Shown piece by piece: positions 8,378 through 15,725 of a stretch of DNA of 18,275 bases. A program made the position numbers and the translations under genes. The stretch is from GCA-002772825 sp964560655 (GTDB lineage: Bacteria > Patescibacteriota > Minisyncoccia > GCA-002772825): positions 1 through 18,275 of the forward strand of contig CAZLLR010000016.1 of NCBI GenBank assembly GCA_964560655.1. The letters are read 5' to 3'. Each line of letters starts with the position of its first letter. Position 1 is the stretch's first letter. The notes below the pieces were generated by a model. It did not search any database. It worked only from the letters and a program-made list of their open reading frames with translations, and was not told the origin of the DNA.

Positions 8378-9482
8378 AAGATAATTTATCTATAAGACTA
8401 TCTAAGTTGTGTTTTCTTACGACTATATCTCTCATCTCTTTTTTTATAACCATTAGATTTTCCTTAGGGAGATTTATCAAATTTCCAATTTTATTCGCAA
8501 GATCAGAAGCGTCTCTATCCCTAAACATCAATATTTCTTTCTGCTCAGTATTGAAAATATTTTCAAAAGAACTATTTGAAACCACAGTCACTAACCCCGA
8601 AGACATGGCCTCAAGAGTCGTCTTGTCGAAACAACCAGACTTAGTCAAATTAACAAAAATATCATTATCTCTATATATCTCTGGTGTTTGGCTATTAGGA
8701 ACTTTACCTAAAAACGAAATATTTCCCTCAATATTAAGTGTCTTTATGTTGTCTTTGATCTTCTGTAGGTAATCTTCATCTTTTTCTGTTGGACCTCCGA
8801 CAATATTAAGATGGAGATTATTATACTTTTTAACCAAAAGACTAAATGCTCTAACAAGCACATCTAAGTACTTAACAGGGCTTAATCTTCCTACAAATAA
8901 AATCTTTATATTATCTTCTTCTGAGTTATAAATTTCTTTAGGAGTAAATCTATGTACATCTATACCCTGCTGTAGGACGACAAGCTTCTTTGTGTCAAAA
9001 GGAAAAGCCTCTTTAACAGATGTCACTATCTTATTAACAAACATCACTGCTATTCTTAACTTTAAATTATCACGAAAATGTGCATACCACAAAACAGTCT
9101 TCTTCCCCCAGAGCCTCCATAGCGGACCACCTAATACAAGATACTCCGGATTCATATGGACAAATACGACGTCATACTCTTTTCTTAATTGCCAGATGAT
9201 ACGGTAAAAGCGGATTGTATATTTTAAACGCTGGAACACTTGCTCCATCAAGGTCGCACCTTTTCCCGTCGCTTCGCTCCTCCTCAAGGAACGACCTTTC
9301 TCCGCAAGCTCCTTACCGAGAGAATAAACTTTAACATTAAGAGGCAAATCATATTCTCCTTTATAAAGACATATTACATGAATTGATTCGAATTCCGTCG
9401 CTAACTTATTAATCCATTCATGATAAATACCCAAAAGATCGTCATTCTTATCGACTTTCTGGGTTATAAATAAAAGCTTCAT
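8361..9482 (-). CDS. GT4-family glycosyltransferase with in-frame palindromic insertion
   Basis: A 373-residue GT-B fold protein. The donor half has ILFVGRLSPVKYLDVLVRAF (194-213), NIVGGP, and CFDKTTLEAMSSG. At the first position of the E-x7-E motif it has glycine (G283), keeping only E291, as in the FDK-type GT4 subgroup. Residues about 62-78 (KGRSLRRSEATGKGATL) are hydrophilic and encoded by a palindromic element at 9250-9298; this part is probably an insertion in a loop of the acceptor domain. The start overlaps the elp3 stop as ATGA, so translation is probably coupled to elp3. The function is presumably sugar transfer in surface-glycan assembly; the substrate is unknown. Confidence 0.84.
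   Translation of the reverse strand: MKLLFITQKVDKNDDLLGIYHEWINKLATEFESIHVICLYKGEYDLPLNVKVYSLGKELAEKGRSLRRSEATGKGATLMEQVFQRLKYTIRFYRIIWQLRKEYDVVFVHMNPEYLVLGGPLWRLWGKKTVLWYAHFRDNLKLRIAVMFVNKIVTSVKEAFPFDTKKLVVLQQGIDVHRFTPKEIYNSEEDNIKILFVGRLSPVKYLDVLVRAFSLLVKKYNNLHLNIVGGPTEKDEDYLQKIKDNIKTLNIEGNISFLGKVPNSQTPEIYRDNDIFVNLTKSGCFDKTTLEAMSSGLVTVVSNSSFENIFNTEQKEILMFRDRDASDLANKIGNLINLPKENLMVIKKEMRDIVVRKHNLDSLIDKLSYVFKE
9250..9298. repeat. 49-bp imperfect palindromic element inside a GT4 gene
   Basis: Outer arms AAGGTCG (9250-9256) and CGACCTT (9292-9298) enclose inner arms CCTT (9259-9262) and AAGG (9286-9289), with a GC-rich centre containing GTCGCTTCGCTCC. On the coding strand the centre reads GCGAAGC, a sequence known to form a very stable DNA mini-hairpin. 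The element is translated in frame as a basic, serine-rich loop. The setting resembles Rickettsia-type palindromic elements inserted in genes; membership of a genome-wide family is inferred. Confidence 0.65.
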
Positions 9483-11110
9483 ATTAATGATTTTACCATA
9501 TACCCGCCCTCAAGCCGATACCCCAACTTCCGGTAATAATCTCTTACCCCTACGCCTGATATGACTGCCATCTTCTTATATCCGGCGTTCTTAGCAAGTT
9601 TTTCGGCTTCCCTAATGAGTGAACTACCAAGCCCACGATGTTGACTCTGCTTCCCTTTCTCAGATACAGGCACAAGTCTGCCATAGGTATGAAGCTCGCG
9701 TATAATAGCGCAACCTTCAAGTACTGGAAGAACTTTATCCCTACTAAATACTGTTGGCAAAAATAAACGCAAGAATGCGGCCAGCTTATCAACTGATTTT
9801 TTCTCCCAACTTAAAAATATTTCTTTTCCAACAGAGGTATCATATTTTTCTTCTTCAAGAACTAATTCGCTTGGGTTAACTACACCTTCTCTTATCTCCC
9901 TACACCTAATACATCTACACCTCCAACCATTCTCCGTCTGGTCAGCCCCGAGAAGTTGTCTTAGGTTAGAGATCCTGCTTCCAGCTACTATATATTCAGC
10001 TGGTATATCACGAATTACGCGAATCAATCTTACGAAATTAGGGATACTTTTTTTCACTTCTATCAATAACTTTGATAGTTTCTTGTCACTATAAGCCTTA
10101 AACTCACCTTGCTTCCATAGTTTATACAAAGCGCTATTCTTAAGCACCACACATGGGTATATCTTCAACATATCCGGGTAAAATAGAGGATTTGAAAAAA
10201 GTTCCTTAAACATAGAGACATCTTTCTTATAAGTACTCGTATATAAGTTTGGCATCATGTGATAAACAATCTTTAGGCCCGCCAAACGAAGGAGAGATGT
10301 CGCCTTCCCTATTGTCTCCCTAGAGAAACCTCTTGCATTTTTTGCCATGACATCATCATCAAGATTCTGAACGCCTATTTCCACTTTCGTCACACCTAAG
10401 GTTCTCATCTTTTTTATCTCGTCTAAGCTTATATAATCTGGTCTTGTCTCAACTGATAATCCTATGACTCTACACTTTGCTTTTTCATTTATCTTTTGCA
10501 AAGTGACTAGGGACTTAGAATTTTTTTTAATCTCTCCTTTTCTCTTATAGTTAATACAAGCTCTAAAGATCTCTATTGCAAACTCCTCCTGATATTTACT
10601 TGGGTAATAACTCCATGTTCCCCCTATCACGATAACCTCTATCTTATCTACAGGGTGACCATTTGCCTCCAAGGCGCGGAGCCTTGTCATCACTTGTTTA
10701 TAGGGATCAAAATTGTTTCTGAGCGCACGACTAGCTGCAGGCTCCTTAGACAAATAACTCTTAGGCATCCCTTTCTCCGTGGGGCAATACACGCATTTGC
10801 CTGGACAAGCAAAAGGTTTTGTTAAAAGAGATACTGAGACTATCCCTGAGTTGCTCTTTGTCTTTATCTTTCTCAATAACAACTCCACCTCCTGTGACCT
10901 TTCTTCTTCTCCCTTCTTCACCATGTCTTTATATAAAGCTAGAACCTCTGCATTCACAGGTAAAGGTTTAGTCTTATAGATATATCCGTCTGGCCGGAAA
11001 GTGATATCTTTCTTTATTTTTAATATACGTTCATATAAAGCCTTATCTTTTGAGATAATTCTCTTGAGTTTTTCTATATCCGCTTCCGTCTTAAGACCTT
11101 TAAAAATCAT
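9479..11110 (-). CDS. elp3: Elp3-family tRNA U34 carboxymethyltransferase (radical SAM + GNAT)
   Basis: A 543-residue Elp3 homologue. The radical SAM domain has CPGKCVYC (C102, C106, C109), a CX3CX2C motif for the 4Fe-4S cluster, then EPAASRALRNNFDPYKQ and VIVIGGTWSYYP, both strongly Elp3-like. SVETRPDYI and KVEIGVQNL continue the TIM-barrel. CRCIRC (C398, C400, C403) is the conserved zinc-binding segment. The C-terminal GNAT domain has RELHTYG, QHRGLGSSL (acetyl-CoA loop, 490-498) and YYRKLGY (525-531). Known bacterial and archaeal Elp3 proteins act without other Elongator subunits, using acetyl-CoA and SAM to make 5-carboxymethyl-uridine at wobble position 34 of tRNA. The gene is divergent from a Trm9-like methyltransferase across 44 bp, and its TGA stop overlaps the next ATG, making it the first gene of the downstream glycosyltransferase chain. 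Its own promoter is unclear. Confidence 0.95.
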   Translation of the reverse strand: MIFKGLKTEADIEKLKRIISKDKALYERILKIKKDITFRPDGYIYKTKPLPVNAEVLALYKDMVKKGEEERSQEVELLLRKIKTKSNSGIVSVSLLTKPFACPGKCVYCPTEKGMPKSYLSKEPAASRALRNNFDPYKQVMTRLRALEANGHPVDKIEVIVIGGTWSYYPSKYQEEFAIEIFRACINYKRKGEIKKNSKSLVTLQKINEKAKCRVIGLSVETRPDYISLDEIKKMRTLGVTKVEIGVQNLDDDVMAKNARGFSRETIGKATSLLRLAGLKIVYHMMPNLYTSTYKKDVSMFKELFSNPLFYPDMLKIYPCVVLKNSALYKLWKQGEFKAYSDKKLSKLLIEVKKSIPNFVRLIRVIRDIPAEYIVAGSRISNLRQLLGADQTENGWRCRCIRCREIREGVVNPSELVLEEEKYDTSVGKEIFLSWEKKSVDKLAAFLRLFLPTVFSRDKVLPVLEGCAIIRELHTYGRLVPVSEKGKQSQHRGLGSSLIREAEKLAKNAGYKKMAVISGVGVRDYYRKLGYRLEGGYMVKSLI

Positions 11111-11117
11111 ATTAAAT

Positions 11118-11132
11118 TTGGAAAAATTCCAA
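11118..11132. repeat. Inverted repeat between elp3 and the methyltransferase gene, possible operator
   Basis: TTGGAA, AAA, TTCCAA: a perfect 6-bp inverted repeat with a 3-bp centre. Its left arm is also the best -35 candidate for the plus-strand gene. A regulator bound here could affect both divergent genes. In such AT-rich DNA a 6-bp repeat can arise by chance, so this is tentative. Confidence 0.35.
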
Positions 11133-11147
11133 TAATTTAGTTATACT
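11118..11147 (+). promoter_or_regulatory. Promoter of the Trm9-like methyltransferase, apparently leaderless
   Basis: A -35-like TTGGAA (11118-11123), an 18-bp spacer and a -10 TATACT (11142-11147). The ATG at 11155 begins 8 nt after the -10 box, so transcription should start at or within a base or two of the start codon. No Shine-Dalgarno motif could fit in such a leader. Confidence 0.55.
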
Positions 11148-11154
11148 ATAAACA

Positions 11155-11850
11155 ATGAAAGAAGAAATAGCAAAAGAGATTTTAAATGAATCAATAGCTA
11201 ATTATAACAAGATAGCCAAAGATTTTTCTAACACTAGGGCGACCTTTTGGGAAGAATTAAACTTCATAAAAGGATTGATAAAAGAGAATGATAAAATTTT
11301 AGACCTCGGTTGTGGAAATGGTCGTTTTTTTGAACAATTAGATGGAAAAAATATCAGCTACACAGGAAGCGACACTTCAGAAGAACTCCTCAATATAGCT
11401 CGCCAGAAGTATGAATCCAATGTAAAATTTATAAAGACAGAAGGGATAAATCTACCTTTTGAAGACAACTCATTTGATACTATATTTTCATTTGCTGTAC
11501 TTCATCATATACCATCAAAAAAACTCAGAGGTCAATTTATAAAAGAAGCACATAGAGTGCTAAAGAGCGACGGCACACTAGTCATATCCGTATGGAATCT
11601 ATGGCAAAGGAAATTTATTAATTTTATTATAAAATATACTTTCTTAAAAATATTTATGTTAGCTAACCTTGATTTTAAAGATATATATCTTAACTTTGGT
11701 AAATACAAAAAATCTCGCTTCCTTCACGCTTTTACCAAAAGAGAGCTTAAGAAAATACTAGAAAAAAATTACTTTAAAATAAAAAAGATTGAAGAAATAA
11801 AAAGAAAGAGCGGATATTCAAACTTTATTGTGATTGCCAAGAAAATCTAA
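11155..11850 (+). CDS. Class I SAM methyltransferase, Trm9/ALKBH8-like
   Basis: A 231-residue protein and the only plus-strand gene here. An N-terminal helix region (IANYNKIAKDFSNTRATFWEEL) precedes motif I ILDLGCGNGR (48-57), the strand-2 acidic residue in GSDTS (D73), PFEDNSFDTIFSFAVLHHIP (101-120) and a motif III-like DGTLVISVWNLWQ (139-151). The V/ILHHIP stretch, the R-rich helix after it, and the VW-x-x-x-Q ending resemble the Trm9/ALKBH8 methyltransferase group, which methylates cm5U34 to mcm5U34 in tRNA. The assignment is by motif resemblance and by position next to elp3, which makes cm5U; a small-molecule or glycan methyltransferase remains possible. It converges on the next GT4 gene, and their stop codons overlap by 3 bp within the palindrome-like CTAA, with no terminator between them. 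Confidence 0.65.
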   Translation: MKEEIAKEILNESIANYNKIAKDFSNTRATFWEELNFIKGLIKENDKILDLGCGNGRFFEQLDGKNISYTGSDTSEELLNIARQKYESNVKFIKTEGINLPFEDNSFDTIFSFAVLHHIPSKKLRGQFIKEAHRVLKSDGTLVISVWNLWQRKFINFIIKYTFLKIFMLANLDFKDIYLNFGKYKKSRFLHAFTKRELKKILEKNYFKIKKIEEIKRKSGYSNFIVIAKKI

Positions 11851-12974
11851 AGAGCACATTCTTCCAATGAGGCTTTAATAGCACCTAAGTACTCTTGTTT
11901 ATCAAAGAGAACTGCCGCCGTATATTCAGCACTAACAACAAGATCATTTAATAGAAATTTATCACGAATCATCTTTAATAAGGCTTCTTTAAGGCGTTCT
12001 TTATCTCCAACAGGCACGACAAATCCACTATATCCATCTTTTATGATCTCACCCGCAAGACCAACATTAGTCATAACGACAGGACAAGAAGAAGCAGTTG
12101 CCTCCATAACAGTCCGGCCAAAACCTTCATAGTTAGAAGTGAGAAGGAAAATACTCGTCGTCTTATAATAGGAAACTAAGTTATTATTCCATGGCTCGAA
12201 AATTATATTATCTTTCATTTTTCTAGCTTTAGTCTTAAGCTTTTTCTCCTCTTGACCAGCGCCTACAATGATGAGCCCTGTCTTAGGGTATTTTTTTAAA
12301 ATATCTTTCATCACACTTATAGCAAGAGGGATGTTCTTTTCGACGCTAAGTCTTCCCGCCATAAGGATTATAAAATCAAATTGCGGATATTTCCTGCGTA
12401 GATTTTCAGTAACAGGCGCTTCTCTTATCTTCTTTACGTCAACAAAAATCGGCAAAATCTCTATGTTATGCAGGTCAAACTTCTTCTTCATTGAATCTTT
12501 TATCCTTAGAGAAACTACTCTCACACAATCTGCATGGGGCAATATACGCCCAGCGACAATAACTCTTATCCGGTTTAACAAACGTTCTTTCTTAAAAAAT
12601 GGCGAGAGAAAATCCGTATGAACCTGGAGTTGTAACTTAACACCTATTCTCTTTTTTAGACGGAAGCCGACAAGTCCCGCCTCAAATGGATCTTGAGTGG
12701 TGATAAGATCTGGTTTCTCGATAGATTTTGCAATCTTTAAAGCGTCGCGGATAAAAAATAGTCCGTTTATAGAAGTCGTAGGGTAAGCATAAACATTCTC
12801 AGAAATTTTTACAGGCTGACCTCTTCCAGACGAAGGCCGTGAGCCTTTCCTTGTAAAGATTATAATATCAAGCCTATTTACAAGAGTGCCATACTCTTTC
12901 ATCCTGCCTCGCACCTCAGAACCATTCTCAAGTATAAGACCATCTCTTGATATCATTAAAATGTTCTTTCCCAT
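11847..12974 (-). CDS. GT4-family glycosyltransferase
   Basis: A 375-residue GT-B fold transferase. The N-terminal half has MGKNILMISRDGLILENGSEVRGRM and a TTQDPFEAGLVGF segment typical of GT4 acceptor domains; LQVHTDFLSPFF follows. The donor half has IILMAGRLSVEKNIPLAI (201-218), LIIVGAGQEEKKL, and NYEGFGRTVMEATASSCPVVMTN with a complete E-x7-E motif (E283, E291). It is expected to use an NDP-sugar in the cytosol for lipid-linked glycan synthesis; specificity is unknown. It starts 4 bp after the preceding GT4 gene, consistent with one transcript from the regulator/UXS unit, and is the last gene of that unit. It ends against the convergent methyltransferase gene. Confidence 0.88.
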   Translation of the reverse strand: MGKNILMISRDGLILENGSEVRGRMKEYGTLVNRLDIIIFTRKGSRPSSGRGQPVKISENVYAYPTTSINGLFFIRDALKIAKSIEKPDLITTQDPFEAGLVGFRLKKRIGVKLQLQVHTDFLSPFFKKERLLNRIRVIVAGRILPHADCVRVVSLRIKDSMKKKFDLHNIEILPIFVDVKKIREAPVTENLRRKYPQFDFIILMAGRLSVEKNIPLAISVMKDILKKYPKTGLIIVGAGQEEKKLKTKARKMKDNIIFEPWNNNLVSYYKTTSIFLLTSNYEGFGRTVMEATASSCPVVMTNVGLAGEIIKDGYSGFVVPVGDKERLKEALLKMIRDKFLLNDLVVSAEYTAAVLFDKQEYLGAIKASLEECAL

Positions 12975-12978
12975 AATA

Positions 12979-14139
12979 TTATATTAATACTTTAATAGTT
13001 TCATTTATCATCCTCTCTTTTGAAAAATTTTTAACAACTCTTTCTCCTTCCTCAGAAAGTGCTCTACCTAATTCTTTATTAGAAAGAAGTTTTAATACTG
13101 CCTCTGCAATAGCATCTTTATCGTTAAACCCTACAAATATTCCTGTCTTATTGTCTTCTATTATCTCCAAGTTCCCTCCTATATTAGTAGTGATAACAGG
13201 CACACCAGAAGCCATAACTTCAAGTAACTGATGAGAAAAGCCTTCGTAAGCCGTATTTAAGACAAATAAATCAGAAGCCTTCAAGTACGCAAGTAACTCT
13301 TCATTAGGGAGCTTACCCAACATTATAACATTATCTCCAACATCAAGCTTCATAATCTTGTCATTTAGTCTATTTTTTTCAGGACCATCGCCAATAATCA
13401 AAAGCTTAGCGTCGGGGTTATTTTCTACTATATCAGGCATAATATCTATGAGGGTACCAAACCCTTTCCATGGCACTAACCGACCTATTGATATGATAAT
13501 ATTCCCCTCAAGCCCATACTCTCGCCTTATTTCACTCTTATCTTCAAGCACAACAGAATAGTCAAAAGAATTATAGACGACAGATATTTTATCCTCATCA
13601 ACACCCCACCCTGATACAATCTTCCTTAAATAATTACTTGGTACTATCACTTTCTCAGCCCCTCTTGCAACACTCTTCTGTACTTTTCTTCTTAACTCAG
13701 TCATTAAATCAAACTTTTCTACTTGAAATTGTTCAATTGTTTTAAATTCTGTATTGTTATTTTTTTTTACTTTTTTATTTTGATACTGCTCCCAAGCATA
13801 ATCACCTACAACTTTAAGAATAAATTTCTTCCTCAATATCTTAGCAGCCAGATACGCCGGCAAGCCGACACTCACTGGATCTTGTGCAAAGATTACATCT
13901 GCAGAACGACCCTGCATTAAAACACGTAAAAAATAAACAAAATGACGGATAACCTTAGGAAAGTTTGCTGTGTCTCCAAAATTAAGGACTTGAGTAGAGA
14001 TACCATGTATCGGCAAGTGGTCAAATAGTTGTTTTGAATATGTTGCAGGTCCTCCTATATCTGGAGGATAAATACCGGTCGCAATTAAAATCTTTTTTGA
14101 AGGAGAGTATTCGCCATCTTTTGAATTATCCATTTTCAT
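12979..14139 (-). CDS. GT4-family glycosyltransferase
   Basis: A 386-residue GT-B fold enzyme. The N-terminus has IATGIYPPDIGGPATYS (19-35), the glycine-rich acceptor loop, then FAQDPVSVGLPAY and VGDYAWEQ (111-118). The donor half has IISIGRLVPWKGFGTLIDIM (215-234), LLIIGDGPEKNRL, and YEGFSHQLLEVMASGVPVITTN with E299 and E307 as the E-x7-E pair. A lysine/asparagine-rich segment (NKKVKKNNN, 121-129) is encoded by A-rich DNA with a run of nine A on the coding strand (13760-13768). The start may be Met1 or Met3. It lies 13 bp after the UDP-glucuronate decarboxylase gene and 4 bp before the next GT4, so it is probably part of the same surface-glycan unit. Confidence 0.89.
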   Translation of the reverse strand: MKMDNSKDGEYSPSKKILIATGIYPPDIGGPATYSKQLFDHLPIHGISTQVLNFGDTANFPKVIRHFVYFLRVLMQGRSADVIFAQDPVSVGLPAYLAAKILRKKFILKVVGDYAWEQYQNKKVKKNNNTEFKTIEQFQVEKFDLMTELRRKVQKSVARGAEKVIVPSNYLRKIVSGWGVDEDKISVVYNSFDYSVVLEDKSEIRREYGLEGNIIISIGRLVPWKGFGTLIDIMPDIVENNPDAKLLIIGDGPEKNRLNDKIMKLDVGDNVIMLGKLPNEELLAYLKASDLFVLNTAYEGFSHQLLEVMASGVPVITTNIGGNLEIIEDNKTGIFVGFNDKDAIAEAVLKLLSNKELGRALSEEGERVVKNFSKERMINETIKVLI

Positions 14140-14152
14140 GTTTAATATAAAC

Positions 14153-15106
14153 TTAAATAGTTTTAAAATATCGTATTGTTTTTAGGAGTCCATCTTCTAA
14201 ACTAACTTCAGGAGACCAAGACAGCACTTCTTTTGCAAGCGTTATATCCGGTTGCCTCATCTTTGGGTCACCTTCAGGGAGAGGCTTATAACTAATTTTA
14301 CTTTTTGATTTTGTCATATCTTTGACTTTGTTTGCCAAGCTTCCCATAGAGACCTCGTGGGGATTACCAAGGTTAACAGGGCCAACAAAGTTCCCTTTTT
14401 CCATCATTTTTTCAATAGCGCAAATTAAATCATCGATATACTGGAAGCTTCTTGTCTGAGTTCCATCACCATAGATAGTTATGTCGCTTCCTTTCAGCGC
14501 TGCGACTATAAAATTAGATACGACTCTTCCGTCATCTTTTGCCATCTTAGGACCATAAGTATTAAAAATTCTTATGATCTTTATATCTATCCCATATTCT
14601 TTATTATAATCAATGAAAAGAGTTTCCGCACATCTTTTCCCTTCATCATAACAAGACCTTGGACTTAAGGTATTCACATTTCCCCAATAACTCTCTTTTT
14701 GAGGATGCTCAAGAGGGTCACCATAAATCTCAGAAGTGGAAGCCTGCATTATTCGCGCATGCTTACCCTTGGCAAGTTCAAGCATGTTTATAGTACCCAT
14801 AACATTAGTCTTTATAGTCTCAATAGGATTTTTTTGATAAGCGACAGGAGAAGCAGGGCAAGCAAAATTATAAATCTCATCAATTTTCCCGTCTATTTCA
14901 AGCTTATTGATGATATTATGCTCAATTAACTCAAACTTATCGTTATCTAAAAGATGGCTAATATTTTTCTCAGAACTACTGGAAAAATCATCAACGCATA
15001 TAACTTTTCTATTTTTATTTAAAAGCCTCTCACATAAATGAGATCCGATAAATCCGGCTCCGCCAGTGACAAGCGCTGTCTTATTTTCGGCATCTTTAGA
15101 ATTCAT
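14153..15106 (-). CDS. UDP-glucuronate decarboxylase (UDP-xylose synthase)-like SDR
   Basis: A 317-residue extended short-chain dehydrogenase. It has the NAD-binding GGAGFIG (15-21), an acidic pair after strand 2 (VDDFSS, D39-D40), FACPASPVAYQKNP (81-94), STSEIYGD (123-130), ESYWGNVNTLSPRSCYDEGKR with catalytic Y153 and K157, and IRIFNTYGP. The SYWG-N-x-x-x-PRSCYDEGKR signature is typical of UXS enzymes, which convert UDP-glucuronate to UDP-xylose using bound NAD. Close relatives (dTDP-glucose dehydratase, UDP-glucose epimerase) usually lack the PRSCYDEGKR form. The gene supplies an activated sugar for the neighbouring glycosyltransferases. It follows the regulator gene by 10 bp and lacks a visible Shine-Dalgarno motif. 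No UDP-glucose dehydrogenase, which would make its substrate, is present in the window. Confidence 0.85.
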   Translation of the reverse strand: MNSKDAENKTALVTGGAGFIGSHLCERLLNKNRKVICVDDFSSSSEKNISHLLDNDKFELIEHNIINKLEIDGKIDEIYNFACPASPVAYQKNPIETIKTNVMGTINMLELAKGKHARIMQASTSEIYGDPLEHPQKESYWGNVNTLSPRSCYDEGKRCAETLFIDYNKEYGIDIKIIRIFNTYGPKMAKDDGRVVSNFIVAALKGSDITIYGDGTQTRSFQYIDDLICAIEKMMEKGNFVGPVNLGNPHEVSMGSLANKVKDMTKSKSKISYKPLPEGDPKMRQPDITLAKEVLSWSPEVSLEDGLLKTIRYFKTI

Positions 15107-15116
15107 TTAATTTTAT

Positions 15117-15686
15117 TTATATATTCAATTTATTTAGTATCTTCTCGTGTGTATAGTCCAAGATATCCCTTATGAATTTATCATATATACCTAAGCGGTA
15201 TAAGAACTCTTCCGTGTCAAAGAAAGCGTATTTCAGCTCTTTACCCACAATAGCTTCAATATCTTTTATCGTTTTATCAATCTTACTTTTCTTTATAGCA
15301 TCTCCGACAACCAAAAGGTCTACCCTATTGTCATCATTTTGGATAAATATACCCGATATTATTATAAGCTTTATCCTACCAACAGTCTTAAGCTTCTTGG
15401 CCAGATCCTCTGCACTCATGGCTGTAGAATTAAGAAGCAAGTTCCCAAGCAAATTAAGATAAGGAAAAGTGTTATTAATTTGCCAACCCACAGACTTTCC
15501 TATTTTTCTCTTTTTTATAAAGCCTACTTTAGATAAAACAGAAATCTCCCGACGGAGAGCGGCCGGTTGGACCTTACTCCTTCGGGAGATTTCTTTATTT
15601 TCTATAATTTCTTCAGCATTTAGAAAAAACAAGCGTAATATCTTTACACGGTTTTGAGAGCCAAAAAGCGTTCCTAGTATATCCAT
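15117..15686 (-). CDS. Winged-helix DNA-binding protein with nucleotidyltransferase-like C-terminal domain
   Basis: A 189-residue two-part protein. Residues about 5-75 form an ArsR/MarR-like winged helix: SQNRVKILRLFF, the helix-turn-helix ISRRSKVQPAALRREISVLSKVGFI (33-57), and a basic wing KKRKIGKSVGWQI. Residues about 100-189 resemble an MNT-type nucleotidyltransferase fold (GRIKLIIISGIF, then NRVDLLVVGD). However, the usual GS-x-x-x-G and D-x-D catalytic signature is degraded, so the domain is probably non-catalytic or ligand-sensing. Proteins with this pairing are found in CPR genomes and their function is not established. It is the first gene of the unit holding UXS and two GT4 genes, with its own promoter, so a role in regulating glycan genes is a reasonable inference. 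Translation probably starts at the very 5' end of the mRNA. Confidence 0.7.
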   Translation of the reverse strand: MDILGTLFGSQNRVKILRLFFLNAEEIIENKEISRRSKVQPAALRREISVLSKVGFIKKRKIGKSVGWQINNTFPYLNLLGNLLLNSTAMSAEDLAKKLKTVGRIKLIIISGIFIQNDDNRVDLLVVGDAIKKSKIDKTIKDIEAIVGKELKYAFFDTEEFLYRLGIYDKFIRDILDYTHEKILNKLNI

Positions 15687-15695
15687 AATATGACC

Positions 15696-15724
15696 ATTTT
15701 AACTCTTATCTCGTGTTTTTTCAA
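15696..15724 (-). promoter_or_regulatory. Promoter of the winged-helix regulator/UXS unit, almost leaderless
   Basis: On the minus strand, -35 TTGAAA (15724-15719), a 17-bp spacer and -10 TAAAAT (15701-15696). The ATG at 15686 is 9 nt downstream of the -10 box, leaving a leader of only about 0-3 nt. Confidence 0.65.
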
Positions 15725-15725
15725 G

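Noticed and set aside
9550..9792. 80-codon minus-strand open frame
   Set aside because: It is an alternative frame inside the GNAT domain of elp3.
9479..11110. Elp3 as a histone acetyltransferase
   Set aside because: Bacteria of this type lack the eukaryotic complex, and characterised prokaryotic Elp3 proteins act on tRNA wobble uridine.
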